A program made the translations under genes and the position numbers. The notes below the pieces were generated by a model, which was not told the DNA's origin, did not search any database, and saw only the letters and a list, made by a program, of their open reading frames with translations. Shown one piece after another: positions 7,884 through 15,203 of a stretch of 43,516 bases of DNA (positions are counted from its first letter, which is position 1; each line of letters opens with the position of its first letter). The stretch comes from Nitrospira sp. (lineage in GTDB: Bacteria; Nitrospirota; Nitrospiria; Nitrospirales; Nitrospiraceae). The stretch covers positions 509,155-552,670 of the forward strand of contig SWDG01000006.1 of NCBI GenBank assembly GCA_005116965.1, read 5' to 3'.

Positions 7884-9030
7884 CTACAGGTCGTCGTCCG
7901 GTCCGCCGACCAGTGAGAGTTGATCACTTCCCTTCCCCAGTTTCTTCTTCAAAAAGGCCTCGATAAACCCATCGAGATCCCCATCCATGACGGCTGAGAC
8001 GTTACTGAGTTGATGACCTGTCCGGTGGTCTTTGACCATTTGATAGGGCTGGAATACGTACGACCGAATTTGGCTGCCCCATGCAATGTCCTTCTTCTCG
8101 CCGACGATGGCGTTGAACTCCGCTTCCTTTTTTTTCTGTTCCAATTCGAAGAGGCGCGCCTTTAAGATTTTCATCGCACCATTTCGATTCTGCAGCTGGG
8201 AACGTTCGTTCTGGCATTGCACGACGATACCGGACGGCAAGTGCGTAATCCGGATGGCGGTTTCCACTTTATTGACATTCTGCCCTCCGGCGCCGCCTGC
8301 CCGAAAGGTATCGATTCGGAGGTCCTTGTCTTCAATCTCGACGTCGATGTCCTCGCTCAGTTCAGGATAGACGAAGACGGACGCGAATGACGTATGCCGC
8401 CGCTTGTTGGAGTCAAACGGGGAAATGCGCACTAAGCGATGGACCCCAGCTTCCGCCTTCAGGTATCCGTAGGCATAGGGCCCTGCGATCGAGACCGTCA
8501 CACTCTTGATGCCCGCCTCGTCGCCGGGCAACAGGTCCAGTGTGTCCACCTTGAACTTCTTGTGTTCCGCCCACCGCACGTACATGCGAAGGAGCATCTG
8601 TGCCCAATCCTGCGATTCCGTGCCGCCGGCACCGGGATGAATCGCCACGATGGCATTATTGGCGTCCAGCTCTCCTGACAGGAGCAGCTCGACACGCAGT
8701 GTGGCGAGACGCGGTTCCAACTGATTCAGCTCACTCGCCAGCTCGGTCTCCAGAGCCGAGTCGCCGCTTTCGTGGGCCAGCTCAAGCAGCGCATCCACAT
8801 CACCCATTTTGGTCTCGATGTCGCGCCATTGCTGCAGCTCACGCTCGATCGTCGCCTTTTTCCGGCTCACCGCAGCGGCGGCACGGGCATCGTTCCAGAA
8901 GTGAGGCTGGCCCATCTGCGCTTCCAGCTCTTGCAAGTCGGCCGTCATATGAGCGAAGTCAAAGATGCCCCCGTAGTTCAGAGACTTGTTCAGCAAGAGA
9001 GCGAACACGAACTGCCACGTCCTCTATCAT
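7884..9030 (-). CDS. prfB: Peptide chain release factor 2, with +1 programmed frameshift
   Basis: RF2 terminates translation at UGA and UAA. The short first frame starts at ATG 9030 after an AAGGAGG ribosome site and encodes [23 protein letters not shown] (23 codons), ending at an in-frame TGA (8961-8959). A +1 shift on CTT enters the long frame at GAC (8960), giving about 381 residues. In full-length numbering the stop-codon-recognition motif SPF is near 203-205 and the catalytic GGQ near 248-250 ([12 protein letters not shown]). A start at 9008 in the long frame would give a spurious N-terminus ([14 protein letters not shown]) and lose the true one. The gene lies 21 bases after the lnt stop, in the same operon. 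Confidence 0.96.
8958..8973 (-). promoter_or_regulatory. prfB autoregulatory +1 frameshift site
   Basis: On the minus strand the sequence CGGGGG-CAT-CTT-TGA-C contains the three known elements: an internal Shine-Dalgarno-like G-run (8973-8968), the slippery CTT codon three bases later (8964-8962), and the poor stop context TGA-C (8961-8958). The spacing equals that of E. coli prfB. When RF2 is scarce, slow decoding of UGA favours the shift and raises RF2 synthesis. Confidence 0.93.
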
Positions 9031-9051
9031 GCCACGATCCTCCTTCTTCGG

Positions 9052-10668
9052 TCATGCCGGCGTGATAGCCGTCATGACTGGTTCCTTCGTGCGGAAATAG
9101 CTGAACAGACACAAAAGCGCGCAGATTATAACACAGGCGTGGGCAAACACATCGCCGTAATAGCTGTAAAACGTGCGGGCTTGTCTGGTCGGGATCATCG
9201 CGTACGAGGCCTGCTCGCTGAACAGTGGTGTCGTGTCGATGATTTGTCCGAACGGATCGATGAACCCGGAAATCCCGGTGTTCGCCGCTCGCGCGAAGGC
9301 CAAATGATTTTCGACTGAGCGAAAGACAACCATGGCAAAGTGCTGGGCGGGGGCCGAGGACGGTCCAAACCAGCCGTCATTCGTGATCGTCACCAGAAAC
9401 TCCGCGCCGTTCGCTGCGAACTGACGGACCAAATCTGGGAAGATGACCTCATAGCAGATCGCCACCCCAAACTTGATGGGTCGGGAACCGGACGTACGTT
9501 CCGTGTTCCATGATTTCGGGCTGAACGAAAGAGTCGTCGGCCCCGGCCCTGATTCGAAATCGCCGATGCCTTCGACGAGTTTGTCGAGGAAGAACAGGAG
9601 TGATGATTTGAGGGGGATGTACTCTCCAAACGGGACGAGATGGTGTTTGTCATAACGGCCAAGGACCATGCCGTCTGTCCCCAGCAGATACGCGCTGTTC
9701 AATAGATAGGGACGGCGATCAGGGTAAAATCTCAAGGCCGGGCTGCCAAGGAGGATCGGCGCCTGCGCACGTTCCGCCCACGCGATCAGCTGCAACTGAT
9801 ACTCTTTCTCCCGCTCCAAAATAAACGGTGTAGCTGCCTCGGGCCACACGACCAAGTCGGCACTGGTTCCCAGTTTGGCCGTGAGGCGGTCAAACGTCCG
9901 CATGGTCTCGTCGCGGAAGGACGCATCCCACTTCACCGCTTGATCGATGTTCGGTTGAACGACACCGACGGTAATGAAAGTTTTCGGGTTTTGCCGATCT
10001 CTATCGCTCAGGACCGCCGAACTATAGAACCACGAGAGTAGCATGCAGGCTGCCGCAGTCGTGAGGAGTTCCCACGGGAGCTTGACCGGGTGACATCCAC
10101 GGAAAAACGGCATGATCCACATGAACAGTTCGGCGAAGGCCACATTCACCAGGACAATAAGGAAGGAGATGCCGTACACACCTGTGTGGTCTGCCACCTG
10201 AATCAGGTCTAGTTCGCGATATTGCGAATAGCCGAGGAGACACCATGGAAGGCCGGAGAGCAGGTAGGTACGGAACAACTCGAGTGCAACCCAGAAGCAG
10301 GGTGCAAAGAAAATCCCATAGCGTGGGATGAGCTCGCGCAACCAGACGACGGCGAGGCTATAGAGTCCGATGTAGAGCCCGAGATAGCTGGTCAGCAGCA
10401 GCAAAATTGCGTAACTCACGGGTTCGGGAACCTTGCCATAGGTCGTCATGGCGGTGACGACCCAGGCCATGATGCCGGTGAATCCGACGAGACCGCTTAG
10501 CCAGCCGATCCAAAAGGCTCGCTGTTTGGAACATTGATCGAGTGCGAGATGGAGGGGAATCAGGACGATCCAGGCCAGCAATCCGAGGTCAAACTTCGGA
10601 AAACAGAAAGGCAAGAGCAGTCCGCTCGCGCAGGCAAAGAGGATCTGACGCGAACGAGCGTGGTCCAT
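9052..10668 (-). CDS. lnt: Apolipoprotein N-acyltransferase
   Basis: Lnt adds the third acyl chain to the N-terminal cysteine of diacylated lipoproteins in the inner membrane. The 538-residue protein has six to seven N-terminal helices (for example GLLLPFCFPKFDLGLLAWIV) and a periplasmic nitrilase-like domain. The catalytic triad is visible: Glu277 in VVWPEAATPF, Lys341 in YDKHHLVPFGEYIP and Cys405 in GVAICYEVIFPDL. NDGWFG and the final transmembrane helix follow. Length is normal. It is the first gene of the minus-strand run that continues with prfB after 21 bases. Its presence implies triacylated lipoproteins and fits with lolCD downstream and lgt at 37-38 kb. Confidence 0.96.
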   Translation of the reverse strand: MDHARSRQILFACASGLLLPFCFPKFDLGLLAWIVLIPLHLALDQCSKQRAFWIGWLSGLVGFTGIMAWVVTAMTTYGKVPEPVSYAILLLLTSYLGLYIGLYSLAVVWLRELIPRYGIFFAPCFWVALELFRTYLLSGLPWCLLGYSQYRELDLIQVADHTGVYGISFLIVLVNVAFAELFMWIMPFFRGCHPVKLPWELLTTAAACMLLSWFYSSAVLSDRDRQNPKTFITVGVVQPNIDQAVKWDASFRDETMRTFDRLTAKLGTSADLVVWPEAATPFILEREKEYQLQLIAWAERAQAPILLGSPALRFYPDRRPYLLNSAYLLGTDGMVLGRYDKHHLVPFGEYIPLKSSLLFFLDKLVEGIGDFESGPGPTTLSFSPKSWNTERTSGSRPIKFGVAICYEVIFPDLVRQFAANGAEFLVTITNDGWFGPSSAPAQHFAMVVFRSVENHLAFARAANTGISGFIDPFGQIIDTTPLFSEQASYAMIPTRQARTFYSYYGDVFAHACVIICALLCLFSYFRTKEPVMTAITPA

Positions 10669-10782
10669 CGTACCGTACCTTATCCAAAAGATTCGATGAC
10701 TTGCAAGGGAATGCTCGAACTATCAGCGACTTGGGAAGGTCGCCACGTGCTTTTCCCAGATGGAAGAGGTATTCTAACTGAT

Positions 10783-11112
10783 ATGGAGCGCCGTCGGCAT
10801 CGTCGAGTCCCGGTTCACGTGAAGAGCCTGCTTCAGGAGAACTCGCATGAGGTGGAGGGGGAGGCCGTCGATCTGTCACTCGGCGGTGCGCGGATTGAAA
10901 GCCCCCTTGTGGTTCAACCAGGAAGACAGATCGCCGTCAAGCTGATTGTTCCAGGAGATGACACATCGATTCTGATCGAGCACGCTCAGGTGCAATGGGC
11001 GGTCGATCGAACATTCGGGGTTCGGTTTGTTGATCTACCGGAGCATGAGTTGGATGAATTGGAACAGTTGATCGATGAAAGTATTGCGCTTGATGAAGGG
11101 GGAAAGACATGA
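10783..11112 (+). CDS. PilZ domain protein (probable c-di-GMP receptor)
   Basis: A 109-residue, single-domain PilZ protein. It has both c-di-GMP-binding signatures: RRRHRR near the start (the RxxxR motif) and DLSLGGARI (the [D/N]xSxxG motif), then the barrel strands and VQWAVDRTFGVRFVDL. I chose ATG 10783, just before the RxxxR motif, because the frame further upstream is antisense to lnt and lacks domain character; the ribosome site is weak. It probably senses the second messenger and controls a partner by contact. The next small membrane-protein gene overlaps its stop by four bases, which suggests that the two products work together. Confidence 0.85.
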   Translation: MERRRHRRVPVHVKSLLQENSHEVEGEAVDLSLGGARIESPLVVQPGRQIAVKLIVPGDDTSILIEHAQVQWAVDRTFGVRFVDLPEHELDELEQLIDESIALDEGGKT

Positions 11113-11324
11113 AATCCATGAGGCCTGAGACAGAGACGCAGCCCGATGACTCGCGATTCTGGATCGGTGGCGAAGCGACCGTCGGGTCCCAAGCCCGCCG
11201 CCATATCCGTCGCCAAGCCGGGTCACCGACCTCTTTGCTCGGCGTCATTATCGGTCTTACCTTCCTCGGCGGCCTCGCCCTGGGCAGCTCATTCGGCCTC
11301 CTCTGTCGAAATAAGAGCAGATAG
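11109..11324 (+). CDS. Small single-helix membrane protein, partner of the PilZ gene
   Basis: A 71-residue protein with no family I recognise. The ATG overlaps the PilZ stop (ATGA), so translation is probably coupled. The N-terminal half is polar and basic (QARRHIRRQAG). A single transmembrane helix follows (SLLGVIIGLTFLGGLALGSSFGLL), with a short CRNKSR tail. The basic segment before the helix predicts a cytoplasmic N-terminus, where it could meet the PilZ protein. Function unknown. Confidence 0.65.
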   Translation: MKSMRPETETQPDDSRFWIGGEATVGSQARRHIRRQAGSPTSLLGVIIGLTFLGGLALGSSFGLLCRNKSR

Positions 11325-11396
11325 CGCTACTCTCATCGATTTGAGTACTATTCCCTCATCTAAACGATGATGCTGATATCAGGTATGCTCTACAGC

Positions 11397-12365
11397 TTAC
11401 GCCTGCCTGAGAGGAATATCAGAGATTATGATTCTATTGCCCGCATCTGACACGCCTGCCTCTTGTAGAAGTTCCAAAAAAGCCGCACGAATGATTGTGG
11501 GGAATTGGCAGGGTCCAATTATTATTCGCTCAATTAGTTCTGGGATAGCAAGGCCAACAAGACCTTCCTCTTGATGATCCTTGAGGTCTAACTTCAGAAC
11601 TCGCTGAGGAGTTCCATAGATAACCTCTATGGCAGAAGTACAATGCGGTGTTGGATATATTTTCGGTGATGCGATTGCCCGCCACTCTCGCTCCTCATGG
11701 AATCCAGGGTGTTTCGTACACAAAATTCCAAACAGGAACATGTTGAATACAGAATTCTTCACAACATCTCGACCAACACTTCTTAGGAAATCGACGTCGT
11801 TGGAAATATTTTTCGCGATCTTGTTGAGTTGATCTGCGATCGTATTAGGTCTTTCGTACGCCACAGGGCTTGAAAAGACTTTCAAGACCTGCGTGTTACC
11901 GAACATAACGGCGCCATTGATAACCAATGCGACGCCGGTACCACAACCATATGCTCTCCACATTGAGAGGCGTCCGTATTTGTCTTCCTCCGATAAGTGT
12001 TCGGACAGACAAGTGACATAGGTGTTCCCACGAATGATCGGCTGCCAGTCATTGAAGAGCTCTTTTGTGACTTCTTCCGCTAATCCCGGGATGCAGCTTT
12101 CAAGTGCAGCCTTGAAGTTGATGCCTGGTTCTTCCTGGTATGCGCTCTCGAAACAATTAAATCCGTATTCAACCTCAGAGTAATCGTTCATGACTGCTGT
12201 GTTTCGCAGCCAGATCTGCTTGCTTCTGAGAATTTTCATCGCAGTATCAGCGGTGGTGTAGTAGGCGAAGCGCCGATCTGAAGGTGGCACTTCCTGTATC
12301 TTTTTAGCAATGTATGGAAAAAAGATTTGAGTGATCTGATCTTGGTCCTGAGGCGGTAGTGGCAT
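11397..12365 (-). CDS. DUF2971-family protein
   Basis: A 322-residue soluble protein that matches the DUF2971 pattern: YYTTADTAMKILRSKQIWLRN near the N-terminus, a following NDYSEVEYG, CLSEHLSEEDKYGRLSMWRAYG in the middle, and EEREWRAIASP near the C-terminus. DUF2971 proteins are found scattered in accessory regions, sometimes next to defence genes, and their biochemical activity is not established to my knowledge. The gene stands alone between the PilZ pair and the Kelch gene, and by eye it is richer in A+T than its neighbours. This suggests recent acquisition. The start at 12365 has only a weak ribosome site. Confidence 0.8.
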   Translation of the reverse strand: MPLPPQDQDQITQIFFPYIAKKIQEVPPSDRRFAYYTTADTAMKILRSKQIWLRNTAVMNDYSEVEYGFNCFESAYQEEPGINFKAALESCIPGLAEEVTKELFNDWQPIIRGNTYVTCLSEHLSEEDKYGRLSMWRAYGCGTGVALVINGAVMFGNTQVLKVFSSPVAYERPNTIADQLNKIAKNISNDVDFLRSVGRDVVKNSVFNMFLFGILCTKHPGFHEEREWRAIASPKIYPTPHCTSAIEVIYGTPQRVLKLDLKDHQEEGLVGLAIPELIERIIIGPCQFPTIIRAAFLELLQEAGVSDAGNRIIISDIPLRQA

Positions 12366-12582
12366 CTGGCAATGTCCTCGTTAAAGAAACAGCGATTTTA
12401 CGAACGAAGGGAACGGATTCTACTCTTCGAAGGCGACCATGGTCCATAATCTTGAGGATAAAGCAAATGTATAGGCGAGGTGGTTGCAAGCTATACGCAG
12501 CAGGTCGCTCAGAACTAGGTTCTCCGTAGATTCACAACTTGACCTGCTGCTATCACAATTGAATTGAGTATAAATTGAAGTC

Positions 12583-13647
12583 ATGTCTTTCTTCATAGGC
12601 TCATCAGCTAAGGTGACTCAGCTTGTGGTGAAACTGATTTCGTTGTTGTCACCATTCTTTGTTGGACTTTTTGTGATTGCGCTGACAACACCAACTCAAT
12701 CAGCGCAACTCGAACAGGATCGAGGAACCTGGAGCACAGCTGCCCCTATGTCGACGAAGCGGACGGAGGTGGCATCTGCGGCGGTGGACGGGAAGATCTA
12801 CGTTGTCGGCGGGTTTGAAAAGCCTAGCTTTGGCAACATGATGAATTTCGCGATCACGCCGTCCGTTGAAATGTATGATCCAGTGACTGACCGATGGACT
12901 TCCAAAGCGCCGGTGCCGGTCGGTTTGCATCATGTCGGGATCGGCGTCGTCGATAGGCGATTGTACGTCATCGGTGGATACACGAAGTCGGGCCTGAGTG
13001 TTTGGAACCCGGTGGCGACAGTCTATGCCTATGATCCAGCCACAGACCGCTGGACCGAACGAGCTTCGATGCCGACTGCTCGTGGTGCACTTTCTGTAAC
13101 GGAGCATGAGGGAAAACTTTATGCGATCGGCGGCTACGATCGGAAGGCCAACACCTCGGCGGTCGAAGTGTATGATCCTTCGCGCAACGTCTGGACAACA
13201 GGTGCGTCTCTTCCGACCCCTCGCGATCACCTTGCTGTCGCGACGGTCGCCGGGAAGATTTATGCAATCGGCGGGCGTATCAATGGAGACTATTCTCAGA
13301 ATCTTGCCATTACTGAGAGGTATGACCCATCGACTGATCGTTGGACGAGAGTCTCGGACCTGCCGACTGCGCGGAGCGGCATGACGGCGGCTGTGGTCGA
13401 AGGCAAGATTTACGTGTTCGGTGGCGAAGGGGCTGCTGGTACGTTCAATGACAACGAGGCTTATGATCCGGCGAGCGATCTATGGCGGGCAATGACGCCG
13501 ATGCCGACAGCGCGTCACGGGCTTGGATCGGCCGTGGCGCAAGGACGCATTTACGTGATCAGCGGTGGGCCGACTCCCGGTGGCTCCTTCAGCGATGTGA
13601 ACGAGGTGTTTACTGCGCCGTCAGCAACTACCTCGAAGGCTGACTGA
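12583..13647 (+). CDS. Secreted Kelch-repeat beta-propeller protein
   Basis: A 354-residue protein with a signal peptide (hydrophobic LISLLSPFFVGLFVIALTT, then QSAQLEQ). At least six Kelch repeats follow at roughly 48-residue spacing, each with the di-glycine strand: GKIYVVGGF, RRLYVIGGYT, GKLYAIGGYD, GKIYAIGGRI, GKIYVFGGEG and GRIYVISGGP. Each is followed by a W at the end of a blade (DRWTSKAPV, DRWTERASM, NVWTTGASL, DRWTRVSDL, DLWRAMTPM). Six blades would close a propeller. It is likely periplasmic or extracellular and probably binds a protein or sugar ligand; the ligand is unknown. It converges on the next gene with only four bases between them. Confidence 0.88.
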   Translation: MSFFIGSSAKVTQLVVKLISLLSPFFVGLFVIALTTPTQSAQLEQDRGTWSTAAPMSTKRTEVASAAVDGKIYVVGGFEKPSFGNMMNFAITPSVEMYDPVTDRWTSKAPVPVGLHHVGIGVVDRRLYVIGGYTKSGLSVWNPVATVYAYDPATDRWTERASMPTARGALSVTEHEGKLYAIGGYDRKANTSAVEVYDPSRNVWTTGASLPTPRDHLAVATVAGKIYAIGGRINGDYSQNLAITERYDPSTDRWTRVSDLPTARSGMTAAVVEGKIYVFGGEGAAGTFNDNEAYDPASDLWRAMTPMPTARHGLGSAVAQGRIYVISGGPTPGGSFSDVNEVFTAPSATTSKAD

Positions 13648-13651
13648 CCGC

Positions 13652-14170
13652 TCAGTCTTTCCTCGCGGCGACTCGCTCCACCTTTTGATGCACCCATCTG
13701 GCCGGAGTGGCTGCGGACGAGACAAAGGCCTGACCGAATCCGAGCACGAAGTGGGCGTCTTCAAGCCGCAATTCCCACAGAGCAAAATCGCCAAAGCCAA
13801 ACATCATCTCAGCTTGGGGAAATCGTTCCAAGTATCGCTCCCGGATCTCGCCATATGATGGCGCATCAGGCGAAAGCACTGCCGCCTTACCCTGAAGGTT
13901 CATGCGCCTCAAGGCCAGAGGATTTTTCCCCTGCCCATCCGGCTCAGCGATGAACAGCGATACACGGGGATCCGTCATCAAATGCTGAGTATGCAATGCC
14001 AGCTTGCTGAGGTGCAGATAAGCTCGCGTCCAGTCCGACCCGAACACATAGGGCACGTGCGATCCAAACGGTCGTCCGTTCCTCAACGTCAGCAATACGG
14101 CGGTGCGAACATCCTGCACCAGTGCCGACCACGCTTCTTGAACATTCTCACTGGTCAACGCGGTTGCCAT
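13652..14170 (-). CDS. Pyridoxamine 5'-phosphate oxidase-fold (HugZ-like) protein
   Basis: A 172-residue protein of the split-barrel flavin-binding fold. Visible features are VLLTLRNGRPFGSHVPYVF near residues 25-43, the following HLSKLALHTQHLMTDPRVSLFI, which is the usual second strand pair, and a C-terminal LRLEDAHFVLGFGQAFV. The last is typical of the HugZ/heme-utilisation branch, in which the domain binds heme or flavin, rather than of PdxH itself. Length (about 170) fits the short form without the C-terminal DUF2470 domain. Substrate and cofactor are unproven. No clear neighbour relation is visible. Confidence 0.82.
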   Translation of the reverse strand: MATALTSENVQEAWSALVQDVRTAVLLTLRNGRPFGSHVPYVFGSDWTRAYLHLSKLALHTQHLMTDPRVSLFIAEPDGQGKNPLALRRMNLQGKAAVLSPDAPSYGEIRERYLERFPQAEMMFGFGDFALWELRLEDAHFVLGFGQAFVSSAATPARWVHQKVERVAARKD

Positions 14171-14444
14171 AGGCGATCCTTTTCCGAGTGAATGAAATGG
14201 GTTGGGAGTTCCCTAAAACTCGTGAACAACTTACCATCCGTTTCAGGCAATCACCAGATGGTGAGGTTTGACAAGCTGAATTTTCCATCCCCCTTGACTG
14301 ACTGCACGGCGAAGCCTATCGTAGCCTTGTGGGGGGAGTTAACGCCCCGAGGGAATATGGTTCATCAGGGGGTCGAGCGAGAGGACGGTGTGCAGGACCA
14401 GCTTGTACTGGGAAGCCTAAACTCCTCCCAAGATCTCCGCCGTA

Positions 14445-14466
14445 CCTAATCGTCCTCGGTTAGGTG
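14445..14466. other. Compact hairpin, 9-bp stem with TCCT loop
   Basis: ACCTAATCG and CGGTTAGGT can pair (one T-G wobble) around TCCT. No T-run follows on either strand, so it is not a standard terminator. It might be an operator or an RNA element. Confidence 0.4.
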
Positions 14467-14584
14467 CGTGCTCCTCCCACCCTAAATGTTCGCTCCATCG
14501 CTCTCCTCGATCTCCTGACCTCCTTCTTTGATTTCGACCGAGCAACAGTCGTTTCCGGTGTATCCAGGCACAAATAGGACCGCC

Positions 14585-14593
14585 TGCTATACT
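14585..14593 (+). promoter_or_regulatory. Extended -10 promoter for the DUF4124 gene
   Basis: TGCTATACT is a near-consensus extended -10 element 45 bases before the start codon at 14639. The -35 region is weak, as is usual for extended -10 promoters. Confidence 0.42.
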
Positions 14594-14638
14594 TTGGTCA
14601 ATTGACGCATCGTTTGAGTACTGCCGCGGTTCCACAAC

Positions 14639-15193
14639 ATGAAAGTCTTCATCCTCAGCTTCATGAGCTGTTCCCTCCTATGGCCGCTTGTCGGATGGGC
14701 GGAACTCTATAAATGGACCGACGACCAAGGGAATTTTCATATTACCGATACGCCAGCTCCCATAACCAAAAAAAAGTCCGCGACGCTTACGGTGCCAGCT
14801 CCTCGATCCACCGTACCGAAGAAGACTACCGTTCGGTCGACCACGCCTGGGCACCCACAAGCAGAGGTTGAGCCCGTACCCAGTCCAATAGTCCCTTCTC
14901 CTGCACACGAAGAAGTTCCTATCCAACGGCCCATGGAAGGGTTGAGTCCGAGCCAGGCGGTGTTGACGAGTTCGTGGCACATCTTCGACAGTACCCAGAT
15001 GAAGGCCAAGGCTCCCGTTCAGCGATGGAAGGATGAACAGGGCCTTGATCATGTTGTCGATGTCTTACCGGCGACACGGGGTAGCTCAGAAACTGCTTCA
15101 CAGTTGGAAGACGGTGTTGTCCCACAGGCTACACGCAGGGCCAAGGAGCGGGCGACCAGTGTATCTCGCTCGCGCCATCAATCGGGTGAATGA
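14639..15193 (+). CDS. DUF4124 domain-containing exported protein
   Basis: A 184-residue protein. A signal peptide (MKVFILSFMSCSLLWPLVGW, cleaved after A) is followed at once by ELYKWTDDQGNFHITDTPAP, the DUF4124 motif (short W-x-D-x-x-G-x-x-x-x-x-D/S-x-P unit). The central part is a Pro/Thr/Ser/Lys-rich linker, probably disordered. A second, degenerate copy of the motif, VQRWKDEQGLDHVVDVLP, lies near residues 126-143. DUF4124 proteins are common periplasmic proteins of unknown role. The WD40 gene starts 10 bases after its stop, so the two are probably co-transcribed and may act together in the periplasm. Confidence 0.85.
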   Translation: MKVFILSFMSCSLLWPLVGWAELYKWTDDQGNFHITDTPAPITKKKSATLTVPAPRSTVPKKTTVRSTTPGHPQAEVEPVPSPIVPSPAHEEVPIQRPMEGLSPSQAVLTSSWHIFDSTQMKAKAPVQRWKDEQGLDHVVDVLPATRGSSETASQLEDGVVPQATRRAKERATSVSRSRHQSGE

Positions 15194-15203
15194 ACCGAAG
15201 ACC

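Larger units (their letters stand above)
14171..14638. other. Intergenic region (468 bp) with a hairpin and a promoter
   Basis: No convincing gene was found; the short open frames here lack ribosome sites and family features. It contains the hairpin at 14445-14466 and the promoter element at 14585-14593, which are listed separately. A pyrimidine-rich stretch (about 14467-14530) lies between them. Confidence 0.55.

Noticed and set aside
14192-14449. 85-codon plus-strand frame in the 14.2 kb gap
   Set aside because: No ribosome site and no family features; it probably is noncoding.
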